Program-made: the position numbers and the translations under genes
Notes under the pieces: model-generated
What the model was told of the DNA's origin: nothing
Seen by the model: only the letters and a program-made list of their open reading frames with translations
Databases searched by the model: none
Assembly: GCA_002367695.1 (NCBI GenBank)
Contig: DFDK01000025.1
Location: forward strand, 7,298 to 26,349
DNA: 19,052 nucleotides
Source of the DNA: Acidimicrobium sp. UBA3029
GTDB lineage: Bacteria; Actinomycetota; Acidimicrobiia; Acidimicrobiales; Ilumatobacteraceae
Direction of reading: 5' to 3'
Shown here: piece by piece, positions 7,692 to 14,735 of the stretch
How positions within the stretch are numbered: the stretch's first letter is position 1
Layout: each line of letters begins with the position of its first letter

Positions 7692-8330
7692 TCACTTCGT
7701 GAATCCGCATTGGTCAAAATTGAATTTGGTCATACTGGATGTCCACGAATGTATTTTCCAAACGCCGTGGTCCATCGTCAGCATCCAAGCCGATAAATAC
7801 GAGGCAACTGCGTCGTTGAAGATGATGTCGTCAACGGGACTGTCGGTTGCCCTGCCATCGACCATAACAATCGAGTTGTAGCTACAGGTGTTGACTATCG
7901 CGTTATTGGCATCAATGATGCTGAGTGAGTCAATGCGCACAAGTGCAACACCCGAACCTGTGCGGGAATGAATGTTGGCGACCGAAAAATCCCGCACGCG
8001 CCGAGTGAGGTCTGCGCGCTGTGGAGAGTTTGGTGCAGAAATGCGTGTGACATCGCATTTCTTCGGCGCCACCATGCACTCGTGGTAGTACAGATCGTTC
8101 GCAGTGAAATCTCTGCGCAATTGCTCAACCATGTCAATAGGCGCGTCTGTTGAAGCATGTATTGTTGGCGGAACCGTATCTATCACCATGCTCATTTCGC
8201 CCATTGGCGACAACACCAATTTGCCAGTATCGAGTTGAAGCACGCCTCCTTGAGTGACGCACGAGCACAACCCAAAGAGCACTGGGATGAATAAACATTT
8301 TCTAAGTTTTCTAAGTTTTCTGAATGGCAT
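7692..8330 (-). CDS. Lipoprotein with NTF2/SnoaL-like character
   Basis: This 212-residue exported lipoprotein has a short basic N-terminus containing RKLRKLRK, a hydrophobic segment, and Cys24 in the lipobox-like L-C-S-C. The -2 cysteine is unusual. The C-terminal half has a pattern I associate with the NTF2/SnoaL fold of short actinobacterial exported proteins: a strand with VNTCSYN, an aspartate-rich turn, and a final strand DHGVWKIHSW. The start is ATG 8330, because AAAGGA lies 5-6 bases upstream; the frame is open to 8369 without a better site. The secreted-protein gene follows 23 bp downstream, or overlaps if its upstream ATG is used. Function is unknown; cell-surface display is inferred from the lipobox. 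Confidence 0.7.
   Translation of the reverse strand: MPFRKLRKLRKCLFIPVLFGLCSCVTQGGVLQLDTGKLVLSPMGEMSMVIDTVPPTIHASTDAPIDMVEQLRRDFTANDLYYHECMVAPKKCDVTRISAPNSPQRADLTRRVRDFSVANIHSRTGSGVALVRIDSLSIIDANNAIVNTCSYNSIVMVDGRATDSPVDDIIFNDAVASYLSAWMLTMDHGVWKIHSWTSSMTKFNFDQCGFTK
8298..8324. repeat. 9-bp tandem repeat in the lipoprotein signal sequence
   Basis: TTTTCTAAG occurs at 8298-8306 and 8307-8315, followed by the degenerate copy TTTTCTGAA at 8316-8324. The unit keeps frame and encodes the R-K-L repeat in the basic N-terminus of the lipoprotein. Slippage could add or remove three residues without breaking the gene. Confidence 0.6.
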
Positions 8331-8412
8331 TGAGGTCCTTTGTTTGTGACCGAATGTGGATATTGACACCCCAAAAGTGCGGTGGGCAGATCGTGCTCAC
8401 AAAAACAGACGG

Positions 8413-8418
8413 TAGAAT
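8413..8418 (+). promoter_or_regulatory. Possible -10 box of helD
   Basis: TAGAAT lies 14 bases before ATG 8433, which has no ribosome binding site. Transcription would start about 8 bases before the ATG, giving a nearly leaderless message. No convincing -35 box lies at 16-18 bp. Confidence 0.3.
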
Positions 8419-8432
8419 TGCTAAACCCCAAA

Positions 8433-10574
8433 ATGAGCCAGCATCACCCAGACCTCGCGGCCGAACAGGCCCATATCGACAGGGCATATGAGTGCCTTGA
8501 GCGCAGCCGCACCGACGCGTGGCGTATTAGAACCCTCAATGAAGCCGATACGGGTGGCACGTTTCAGGCCCGCTACGAGCGCAATGCCTTCGACGAACAA
8601 TTGGTGTTACGTCTGACGCAATTAGACCTGGGCGACGCAGCGCTTGTATTTGGGCGGATTGATCGATTTGGTGAAGTAGAAGGCGAGATCGAAAGTTTTC
8701 ATATCGGCAGGCTTGCTGTTGCCGACGAGCATCGCGAGCCGGTGGTTGTCGACTGGCGCGCTCCTGTTTCCGAGCCGTTTTATCGCGCAACTGGTCGGGA
8801 ATCGATGGGTCTTGCGCGCCGCCGTCATTTTGCGGTCAACGGTCAAAAATTGTTGGGCATCGAAGATGAGTTATTTGGCGAAGGACATTTGGGTGTCGGT
8901 CACGATGAAGGTCTAGGCGGAGGAGTTGCGTCGGGTGTTGAACAAACCGCAACCGGTTTGCGTGGATATTCCACATTGTTGACAGCACTTGCGCGCGGAC
9001 GTACAGGACAACTTGGCGACATTGTTGCAACAATTCAGGCCGAACAAGATCAGATTATTCGCTCTGGTCACAATGGAGTGCTAGTAGTGCAAGGCGGCCC
9101 AGGCACTGGCAAAACAGTTGTGGCTTTGCACCGTGCCGCGTACTTGTTGTACACATTTCGGTTCCCTCTAGAAGATCAGGGCGTGTTAGTCATTGGGCCA
9201 AACCGCGTCTTCTTGCGTTACATCGAGCAGGTACTGCCTTCGTTGGGCGAAGCAGGAGTTGAACAAGTTGTACTGGCCGACTTAGTGCCGGGTCATCGCA
9301 TTGGAGTAATCGACACCAACGCCGCAAAGCGTGTCAAGGGTGACATTCGAATGGCAAAAGTAATTGCAAAGGCAGTTCAAGATCGACAACGACCTGTACG
9401 CGACGATGTCGAGATTCCCTATGGTGCGGGTTACATGCGACTGCGAGCCGCGGAGTCTGCACGCATTGTTCGCGATGCACGCAGACGTTTTCGTCGACAC
9501 AACGCAGCCCATCGCTTTGTTGAAACCGAAGTAATTTCGGCAATGATTGCATCGAGCCGCAATCCGGATGCCGATATTGATACCTTGCGCGATTCGCTAC
9601 GCGACATTCCAGAGTTTCGTGCAACTTTGGCACGGATGTGGCCGATGCTGGTGCCAGCCGAATTGTTGCATGACTTGTTTGGCTCTGCAGCGCTCGTGAA
9701 GTCAGCGGCCAAGGACGAATTCTCCGAAGAAGAATACGAATGCTTAGTCCGCGGGCGAAGCAACTCAATTGCCGAAGTGTTGTGGAGTGATAGTGATGTT
9801 GCATTGCTCGACGAAGCACTTGCATTGTTGGGGCCACGGCCACGCAAGAACGGCAAGATTGATGAGACCGACGAGGTGAGAGTGTTCGGACACATCGTGA
9901 TTGACGAAGTACAAGACCTCACACCAATGCAGTTGCGTATGGCATCGCGCAGGTCACTGAGTGGAGCAATGACGGTCGTTGGTGACTTGGCGCAGGCGAC
10001 AGGACCTTTTGCGCCGAATGATTGGTCAGACTTATTGCAGTATTTACCAACGAAGCGCGAGCAAGAAGTGATCGGTCTAACAGTTGGATATCGAATACCT
10101 GCTCAGATTATGTCGCTAGCAGACAAAGTGATGCTTGAAGCAGCGCCGTCGTTGCGCGCCCCGCAATCGGTTCGCGAAGGAGACTTTGGGCCCGACATCG
10201 TTGAAGTAAAAAGCGGCAACGACTTGCTTGATGTAGTGATCGAACAAGCAAAGATCCTGTTAACAAATGTGGGTGAGGGCAATGTTGCAATCGTTTGCCC
10301 AGACGATATGACTGATGCCGTTGATAGTGCACTCACGGCTGCTGGCGTGGCTCATGGGCGAGCAAACACCACTGCACTTGACTCACGTCTTACGGTGGTG
10401 CCGGTAAGTGTCGTTAAAGGTCTCGAATTGGACGGCGTGCTTGTGGTCGAACCCGCGCGCATCGTGGCAAGCCAGGTGCACGGTTTGCGAGCTCTCTATG
10501 TTGCTCTGACGCGTTCGACACAACGCTTAACGGTTGTGCATAGCGAGCCGTTGCCGAGTGCAATGCAGAGCTAA
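8433..10574 (+). CDS. helD: HelD-type RNA polymerase-associated ATPase
   Basis: This 713-residue superfamily-1 (UvrD-like) ATPase is of the HelD type, which in Gram-positives binds RNA polymerase and frees stalled enzyme. Actinobacterial relatives (HelR) also displace rifampicin. Walker A is GGPGTGKT at 221-228 and the Walker B variant DEVQD is at 491-495. The helicase C-terminal motifs VKGLELDGV and LYVALTRS are present near the end. The N-terminal part has FGRIDRFGEVEGE and VVDWRAPVSEPFY, the region that distinguishes HelD from ordinary UvrD helicases. A short helical N-terminus (residues 1-40) would be the secondary-channel arm. The frame is open from GTG 8382, but ATG 8433 is the family-like start. 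It diverges from the lipoprotein gene across a 102-bp gap and ends 25 bp from a convergent lipoprotein gene. Confidence 0.88.
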   Translation: MSQHHPDLAAEQAHIDRAYECLERSRTDAWRIRTLNEADTGGTFQARYERNAFDEQLVLRLTQLDLGDAALVFGRIDRFGEVEGEIESFHIGRLAVADEHREPVVVDWRAPVSEPFYRATGRESMGLARRRHFAVNGQKLLGIEDELFGEGHLGVGHDEGLGGGVASGVEQTATGLRGYSTLLTALARGRTGQLGDIVATIQAEQDQIIRSGHNGVLVVQGGPGTGKTVVALHRAAYLLYTFRFPLEDQGVLVIGPNRVFLRYIEQVLPSLGEAGVEQVVLADLVPGHRIGVIDTNAAKRVKGDIRMAKVIAKAVQDRQRPVRDDVEIPYGAGYMRLRAAESARIVRDARRRFRRHNAAHRFVETEVISAMIASSRNPDADIDTLRDSLRDIPEFRATLARMWPMLVPAELLHDLFGSAALVKSAAKDEFSEEEYECLVRGRSNSIAEVLWSDSDVALLDEALALLGPRPRKNGKIDETDEVRVFGHIVIDEVQDLTPMQLRMASRRSLSGAMTVVGDLAQATGPFAPNDWSDLLQYLPTKREQEVIGLTVGYRIPAQIMSLADKVMLEAAPSLRAPQSVREGDFGPDIVEVKSGNDLLDVVIEQAKILLTNVGEGNVAIVCPDDMTDAVDSALTAAGVAHGRANTTALDSRLTVVPVSVVKGLELDGVLVVEPARIVASQVHGLRALYVALTRSTQRLTVVHSEPLPSAMQS

Positions 10575-10599
10575 TTGCCCTGCACATCATTGCTGCTCG

Positions 10600-11040
10600 T
10601 TATTGTTGAGACTGAATTACTAAATCAAGAAATCTCAGTGCCTTGTCGGCATCTGCTGGTCGAGTGCGCTGCACCGAACTCGAAGCAAGATCGATAATAC
10701 GCTGCATGTCTTCAACCGTTTGATCAACTGTCTCGCCACCTCCAGCCAAAATCTGGGGTTGCAGTGCTCCCCAGATATTGAGCACAGTTGCAAGCGTGGT
10801 TTTTGCCCGAGACTTGTCTTCGTTAGTGATGGCAAGCGAGAGTTCGGACAGAGTGGATTTCATTTGACCAAACAGTTCGGTAACGGTACCGGTCGGCAAA
10901 GTGGTGACGGCTGGCTGAGCGAGCGTAGTGGGTGCAGCAAGGTTGATTGTCGTTGCACAACTAGTAGAAGTAAATATGAGAGCACCGAAAAATACAGATG
11001 CGCATACTTTTCGTAAGAATCCGAGGCGTGCGCTAAGCAT
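10600..11040 (-). CDS. Small lipoprotein of unknown function
   Basis: This 146-residue protein has a basic N-terminus, a hydrophobic segment at about 12-23 and a lipobox S-T-S-C with Cys28, followed by a Thr/Pro/Ala-rich linker to about residue 55. The rest is helical and polar, ending in ...QSQQ. I do not recognise the domain. ATG 11040 is preferred over ATG 11058 because the latter overlaps the DtxR-type gene. With ATG 11040 the gap is only 4 bp, so translation may be coupled to the regulator. It is the last gene of a leftward cluster. A role in metal homeostasis is only a guess from its position after the metal regulator. Confidence 0.62.
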   Translation of the reverse strand: MLSARLGFLRKVCASVFFGALIFTSTSCATTINLAAPTTLAQPAVTTLPTGTVTELFGQMKSTLSELSLAITNEDKSRAKTTLATVLNIWGALQPQILAGGGETVDQTVEDMQRIIDLASSSVQRTRPADADKALRFLDLVIQSQQ

Positions 11041-11044
11041 TGAT

Positions 11045-11707
11045 TTATGCAAGTACAAGAATACGTGTGCTGGTAAATTCGTCTAGCGCCACATCGTTGT
11101 TGTCGACTCGCACGACACGCGAACCGTCTTTGTTTGAGGTGACAACCGTGCCGCTTTGGCCTGGCTTGATGTTGGCCTGTTCGAGAATTTCGAGAATGCC
11201 GGGGGCGAACTCGAGTTCTTCGGGAATGCGATTAATAATGAACAACTTTCCTTCAACAACATCGCTGAGTTTCGAGAGGTGCTCTTCTCGATATGAAGAC
11301 CCAGGGATGGGGTTGCCGTGTGGGCATGTTGTTGGGTTGTGCAGCACTCGGTTCATTGCACTTTCTACTTCCTGGTTCATAATGTGTTCCCACTTGCCGG
11401 CCTCGTGGTGAGCATTTGCCCAAGAGAGCCCAAGCACGTCGGTAAGAAATCGTTCGGCGATGCGGTGGCGACGAACTACCCGTTCGGCGAGTACATCACC
11501 ATCTGACGTGAGCGAAATCTTTGTGCCATGAATGACAATCAAGCCGTCGGTTTCCATGCGCTTGATCATTTCTGAGACGGATGGGCGAGAGACACCAAGA
11601 CGGTCTGCAACTCGAGCCTGAATGACATCGATATGGTCTTCGCGCAACTCAAAAATACATTCGCAGTATTCCTCAAATGCTGGGTGGTGCTCACCTGTGG
11701 TTGCCAC
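11045..11707 (-). CDS. DtxR/MntR-family metal-dependent transcriptional regulator
   Basis: This 220-residue regulator has the three-part DtxR plan: an N-terminal winged helix (VADRLGVSRPSVSEMIKRM at about 33-51), a dimerisation and metal domain (about 75-140), and a C-terminal SH3-like FeoA domain (about 155-220). Retained metal positions are His81, Glu85, His100, Glu107 and His108 (WEH). Relative to DtxR, Met10 is replaced by Glu13, and the Cys102 position is Gly104. The Glu13/Glu16 pair resembles MntR Asp8/Glu11, so Mn or Fe sensing cannot be decided. It starts with GTG at 11707, directly after the TetR stop codon, with AGGAG five bases upstream inside the tetR end. It is co-transcribed with the TetR gene and probably the lipoprotein 4 bp downstream. 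Confidence 0.86.
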   Translation of the reverse strand: MATTGEHHPAFEEYCECIFELREDHIDVIQARVADRLGVSRPSVSEMIKRMETDGLIVIHGTKISLTSDGDVLAERVVRRHRIAERFLTDVLGLSWANAHHEAGKWEHIMNQEVESAMNRVLHNPTTCPHGNPIPGSSYREEHLSKLSDVVEGKLFIINRIPEELEFAPGILEILEQANIKPGQSGTVVTSNKDGSRVVRVDNNDVALDEFTSTRILVLA

Positions 11708-12304
11708 TTAGTCTCCTGACGAGTCTCGTCCGACACCGCGTAGTCCTGCCCACACGAGATCTGCAACTTGCTTACCGATGACGTCCGGATCGAATGCAAT
11801 GTTGTTGTCTAGTAAATGGCGTACGACACCCTCGGATGCGCCGATGACCCCATGTGCAAGTGTGCGCAAATGTGAGGCATCTAGATCGATTGCGATCAGC
11901 GGAGCAATTGCATTTGCCGAATTGTCGACCACTCGGCGTACAGCACTTGCAAATTCTGTGTCATTGCGTGTGCCACTGTCGAACAAAAACTTGAAACGAT
12001 TTTGGTCTGCCGAGGCCCACCGAAAGAACGCAACAGTGCCTCGCTCGGCTTGCTGCCTGCCACCAGTGACCTGCACAGTGGCCTTGGTGATTTCATTGAT
12101 CATTTGTGTGCCAGCGTCTTCAATCAATGCCAGAAATAATGCACGCTTTGATTCAAAATGTTGATAGACAACTGGCTTCGTCACTCCGGCCATTTCGGCG
12201 ATGTCGTTCATCGAAGATTCGTGAAAACCTTTGGTTGCAAATACCTTGAGGGCGACATCTAAAATCTGATCTTTACGTTCGTGAGCGGGAAGTCGCGTTG
12301 ACAT
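11708..12304 (-). CDS. TetR-family transcriptional regulator
   Basis: This 198-residue one-component repressor has the TetR N-terminal DNA-binding domain: helix 1 around KDQILDVALKVFATKGF, then the helix-turn-helix at about 30-50 (NDIAEMAGVTKPVVYQHF) followed by ESKRALF. The C-terminal ligand and dimerisation domain (about 60-198) is too variable to name a ligand. The frame is open to 12436, but ATG 12304 starts just before the DNA-binding domain as is normal for the family; no strong ribosome binding site precedes it. It directly abuts the DtxR-type gene (stop codon followed at once by GTG) and lies 46 bp after the small membrane protein gene. The target is unknown. Lipid or acyl-CoA metabolism is possible because a crotonase gene diverges nearby. 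Confidence 0.87.
   Translation of the reverse strand: MSTRLPAHERKDQILDVALKVFATKGFHESSMNDIAEMAGVTKPVVYQHFESKRALFLALIEDAGTQMINEITKATVQVTGGRQQAERGTVAFFRWASADQNRFKFLFDSGTRNDTEFASAVRRVVDNSANAIAPLIAIDLDASHLRTLAHGVIGASEGVVRHLLDNNIAFDPDVIGKQVADLVWAGLRGVGRDSSGD
11711..11715 (-). promoter_or_regulatory. Ribosome binding site fixing a GTG start
   Basis: On the minus strand AGGAG ends about five bases before GTG 11707 and lies inside the last codons of the TetR gene. It supports GTG as the true start of the DtxR-type regulator and points to translation right after the TetR stop. Exact limits are approximate to a base or two. Confidence 0.55.
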
Positions 12305-12350
12305 ATCGCTACTACCGTACTCGCGTTGTCGGAGTGCGCCTATTCGTTCC

Positions 12351-12620
12351 CTAGACGCCGTTAATTCTGTCTTCTTTTTCGGCAGATTTAATTGCGTATC
12401 CCAAAACGATTGCTGGGGCGAGCAGGATGGAACCAATTACGAGACCAGCGGTAGCAAGGCGGCCGATGAGAGGTGTAAAAGTGTCGATCAGCCCAACTGC
12501 AACTGCGACAATTGACACCCCAAACGCAAGATATCCAAAGCGATTGGCTCGTTTCGTCCATACAGCAATAAGGCTGCGACGACGGCGGATTGGATCAGGA
12601 GTTTGTGGTGTTGATGTCAT
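12351..12620 (-). CDS. Small two-helix membrane protein
   Basis: This 89-residue protein has a Pro/Arg-rich cytoplasmic-looking N-terminus (RRRR at 12-15) and hydrophobic segments at about 28-47 and 55-77, followed by a charged tail with Lys/Glu/Asp. I do not recognise a named family, though small proteins of this shape are common in actinobacteria. The start is ATG 12620 with a GAGG-like site unusually close (about 2-3 bases). The frame continues to 12878 across the crotonase gene, but that extension is an antisense shadow. It diverges from the crotonase gene with only 12 bp between the start codons and leads a leftward cluster with the TetR gene. Confidence 0.62.
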   Translation of the reverse strand: MTSTPQTPDPIRRRRSLIAVWTKRANRFGYLAFGVSIVAVAVGLIDTFTPLIGRLATAGLVIGSILLAPAIVLGYAIKSAEKEDRINGV

Positions 12621-12632
12621 AGCCTCAAACCC

Positions 12633-13394
12633 ATGGTAGAGGGCGCACGAGCGAATAAAGACATCACTGTTTCGCTCGACTGGCGCGACCAAGTGGCTGT
12701 CGTCACGATTAATCGCCCAGATAAACGGAATGCTGTAGATGTCGCAACGTTGCATGCATTGCGACAAGCTCAACTTGATGCGCTTGCACGTTCGGCACGA
12801 GTATTGGTTCTTACTGGTGCAGCGCCAGCATTCTGTGCTGGGGCCGATTTGGCTGGAGTACATGAAGACGAATTTCATGAAGCATTGCAGGTGGTGCTAC
12901 GAGGTTTTACACAGTTGCCATTTGTAACAATGGCCGCTGTCGACGGACCAGCGCTTGGTGCGGGCGCTCAACTACTCGTGTCATGCGATGTTCGGGTTGC
13001 GACGCCTTCAAGTGTGATTGGTGTGCCAGCAGCAAAACTTGGGTTAGTTGTCAATCATTGGACTGTCGAGCGCATTGTGCACGAATTGTCGTGGCCCATT
13101 GCTCGCGCAATGTTGCTCACTGCCACCACATATACAGGCGCACAATTGGCAAGTTTCGGATCGGTGCATCGCCTCGGCTCGTTAAGTGATGCGCTTGAGT
13201 GGGCAGATGAAATTGCCCAACTTGCACCGCTGACGATTGAGGGACACAAGATCGCACTCGAATCGACAGCTGGTTCGCCAAATGTCGACGAATTGGTACG
13301 AGGAGCGCGCGAAAAGGCGATGCTGTCTGATGACGCACGAGAAGGCCGTACGGCGTTTGCCGAAAAGCGCAAGCCAAGGTTCACCGGCTCATGA
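12633..13394 (+). CDS. Non-catalytic enoyl-CoA hydratase-family protein, EchA6-like
   Basis: This 253-residue protein has the crotonase fold: INRPDKRNAV near residues 27-36, the oxyanion-hole segment FCAGADL at about 70, and DGPALGAGAQL around 104-114. Active hydratases carry two glutamates. The first position is Gln113 here (GAQL instead of GCEL), and the second is Ala133 (PAAKLGL instead of PExxLGL). Both are lost, so hydratase activity is unlikely. The following KLGLVVNHWTVERI, ARAMLL and C-terminal KRKPRF segments resemble mycobacterial EchA6, a catalytically inert acyl-CoA carrier for lipid synthesis. This similarity is from memory. An acyl-CoA-binding role is inferred. Its stop codon overlaps the ccmA start (ATGA), so it is translated within the ccm operon. 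Confidence 0.85.
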   Translation: MVEGARANKDITVSLDWRDQVAVVTINRPDKRNAVDVATLHALRQAQLDALARSARVLVLTGAAPAFCAGADLAGVHEDEFHEALQVVLRGFTQLPFVTMAAVDGPALGAGAQLLVSCDVRVATPSSVIGVPAAKLGLVVNHWTVERIVHELSWPIARAMLLTATTYTGAQLASFGSVHRLGSLSDALEWADEIAQLAPLTIEGHKIALESTAGSPNVDELVRGAREKAMLSDDAREGRTAFAEKRKPRFTGS

Positions 13395-14029
13395 GTATTG
13401 TCGTTGATTTTCGTGATGCCGTCGTCGTATTTAACGGATTTCCCGCGCTAGCCGAAGCTTCGATTGAAGTACGACGAGGTGAGATTGTGTTGTTGCAGGG
13501 ACCAAACGGTGCAGGCAAGACAACACTGCTGCGCGCATGTGCCGGGTTGTTGCCGATCGTGCGCGGCGAAGCAAGTGTGTTGGGGGTTGATCTGTGTGTC
13601 GACCGCCAATCGGTGCGTCCACGAGTGGGTTTGCTTGGACATGCCAACGGTTTATTTGCAGATCTAACTATTAGCGAAAATGTTTTGTTCTGGGCGCAGA
13701 TGGTTGGTGCAAAAGTGGCAGAAGTTGCATCAACGCTGCAGCGTTTTGGCATTGACGGGCGGTTGGCTGAGCAAAAAGTGATGCAATTATCGGCGGGTCA
13801 AAAACGTCGATGCGCATTGGCATGTCTTGTCGTGCGTCGTGCAGAGTTGTGGCTGCTCGATGAACCACATGCCGGGTTAGATGCAACTGCACGCGATGAA
13901 ATTGATGCAATAATCCGCGAGGCATGCGCTGCAGGTGCAACAGTGTTGATTGCATCGCACGAACTTGAGCGTGCCCGTGGGCTTGCAACACGAAGTGTGT
14001 CGGTTGTTGCTGGGCGGGTGGTGTCATGA
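13391..14029 (+). CDS. ccmA: CcmA, heme exporter ATP-binding protein
   Basis: This is the 212-residue ATPase subunit of the CcmABCD ABC complex, which uses ATP to release heme-loaded CcmE. Walker A is GPNGAGKTT at 37-45, the Q-loop region carries the typical GLLGHANGLFADLT (about 80-93), the signature LSAGQKRR is at 133-140, and Walker B LWLLDEP ends at 159 followed by HAGLD. The His switch is SHELE. Length is normal for CcmA. ATG 13391 overlaps the crotonase stop by 4 bases, and the gene's own stop overlaps ccmB the same way. The GHxxGLFxDLT block and the following ccmB make it CcmA rather than a generic ABC ATPase. Confidence 0.95.
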   Translation: MSIVVDFRDAVVVFNGFPALAEASIEVRRGEIVLLQGPNGAGKTTLLRACAGLLPIVRGEASVLGVDLCVDRQSVRPRVGLLGHANGLFADLTISENVLFWAQMVGAKVAEVASTLQRFGIDGRLAEQKVMQLSAGQKRRCALACLVVRRAELWLLDEPHAGLDATARDEIDAIIREACAAGATVLIASHELERARGLATRSVSVVAGRVVS

Positions 14030-14721
14030 GTACACAACTTTCACTCGGTCGCGTTGCGCGGGCGGTTGCGGCAAAAGATTTGCGCATTGAGATGCGCAGT
14101 CGTGTCGTAGTCAATCAGGTTTTTCCATTTGCCGGTCTTGTGATGGTGATGTTTGCATTTGCGCTCGACAATGATGATGTATTGACAAGAGTTGCCGGTG
14201 GTCTGGTCTGGCTCGCCACGCTGTTTTCGTTGATTGTCATAATCCAGCGGTCGTTTGCTGTCGACACTGCCGACGGTGCGCTCGAAGCGCAACGTGTTGC
14301 AGGCCTTGATCCGGCAGGGATATTCGTTGGCAAGGCTCTTGCAGTGATGGTGCAACTCGTCACCCTCGAGATCATGTTGTTCGTTGCCGCAGTTGTGTTG
14401 TATCGAGTGCAGTTACATGCCGATGGCGCAGTGCTGTTGGTCACTTGTGTATTGAGCGCGACGGCGGGATTGAGCTTGGTGGGTACGCTGTATGGCGGTT
14501 TGACAGCCGGATCACGAGGGCGAGAAACATTGCTGCCCTTGTTGATGCTTCCGGTTGTTGCACCAGTACTTATTGGCGCAACTCGCGCCACTGAGTCGGC
14601 GTTTACGAGTGGAGGAGCAGCGGTGTCGGATGGCTGGCCATGGGTTGGAGTACTCGTTGTCTTTGCTGCTGTATTTGGTCTCGGTGGAATTTTGTCATTC
14701 GGATCGCTGATAGAGGAATAG
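14026..14721 (+). CDS. ccmB: CcmB, heme exporter membrane subunit
   Basis: This 231-residue integral membrane partner of CcmA has about six hydrophobic segments (approximately 28-47, 56-76, 99-127, 134-160, 169-188 and 203-224), as expected for CcmB. The DGALEAQRVAGLDP block before the third segment matches the conserved cytoplasmic loop of the family. With CcmA and CcmC it forms the inner-membrane complex that frees holo-CcmE. ATG 14026 overlaps the ccmA stop (ATGA), so coupling is likely. ccmC starts 14 bp after its stop. Confidence 0.93.
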   Translation: MSTQLSLGRVARAVAAKDLRIEMRSRVVVNQVFPFAGLVMVMFAFALDNDDVLTRVAGGLVWLATLFSLIVIIQRSFAVDTADGALEAQRVAGLDPAGIFVGKALAVMVQLVTLEIMLFVAAVVLYRVQLHADGAVLLVTCVLSATAGLSLVGTLYGGLTAGSRGRETLLPLLMLPVVAPVLIGATRATESAFTSGGAAVSDGWPWVGVLVVFAAVFGLGGILSFGSLIEE

Positions 14722-14735
14722 AGGAGTAGCCATCG

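Noticed and set aside
8363..8368. Perfect TTGACA upstream of helD
   Set aside because: No -10-like hexamer at 16-18 bp on the + strand (the sequence there is GCAGAT), and the TAGAAT box is 44 bp away.
9334..9922. Two overlapping minus strand frames inside helD
   Set aside because: Antisense to conserved HelD coding sequence, with Arg/Ser/His-rich translations and no family features.
10575..10599. Terminator between helD and the convergent lipoprotein gene
   Set aside because: The 25-bp gap contains no stable inverted repeat or T-tract that I can see.
12621..12878. 86-codon N-terminal extension of the small membrane protein
   Set aside because: It runs antisense through the crotonase gene, has Cys-rich unfamily-like sequence, and the membrane protein itself starts naturally at 12620.
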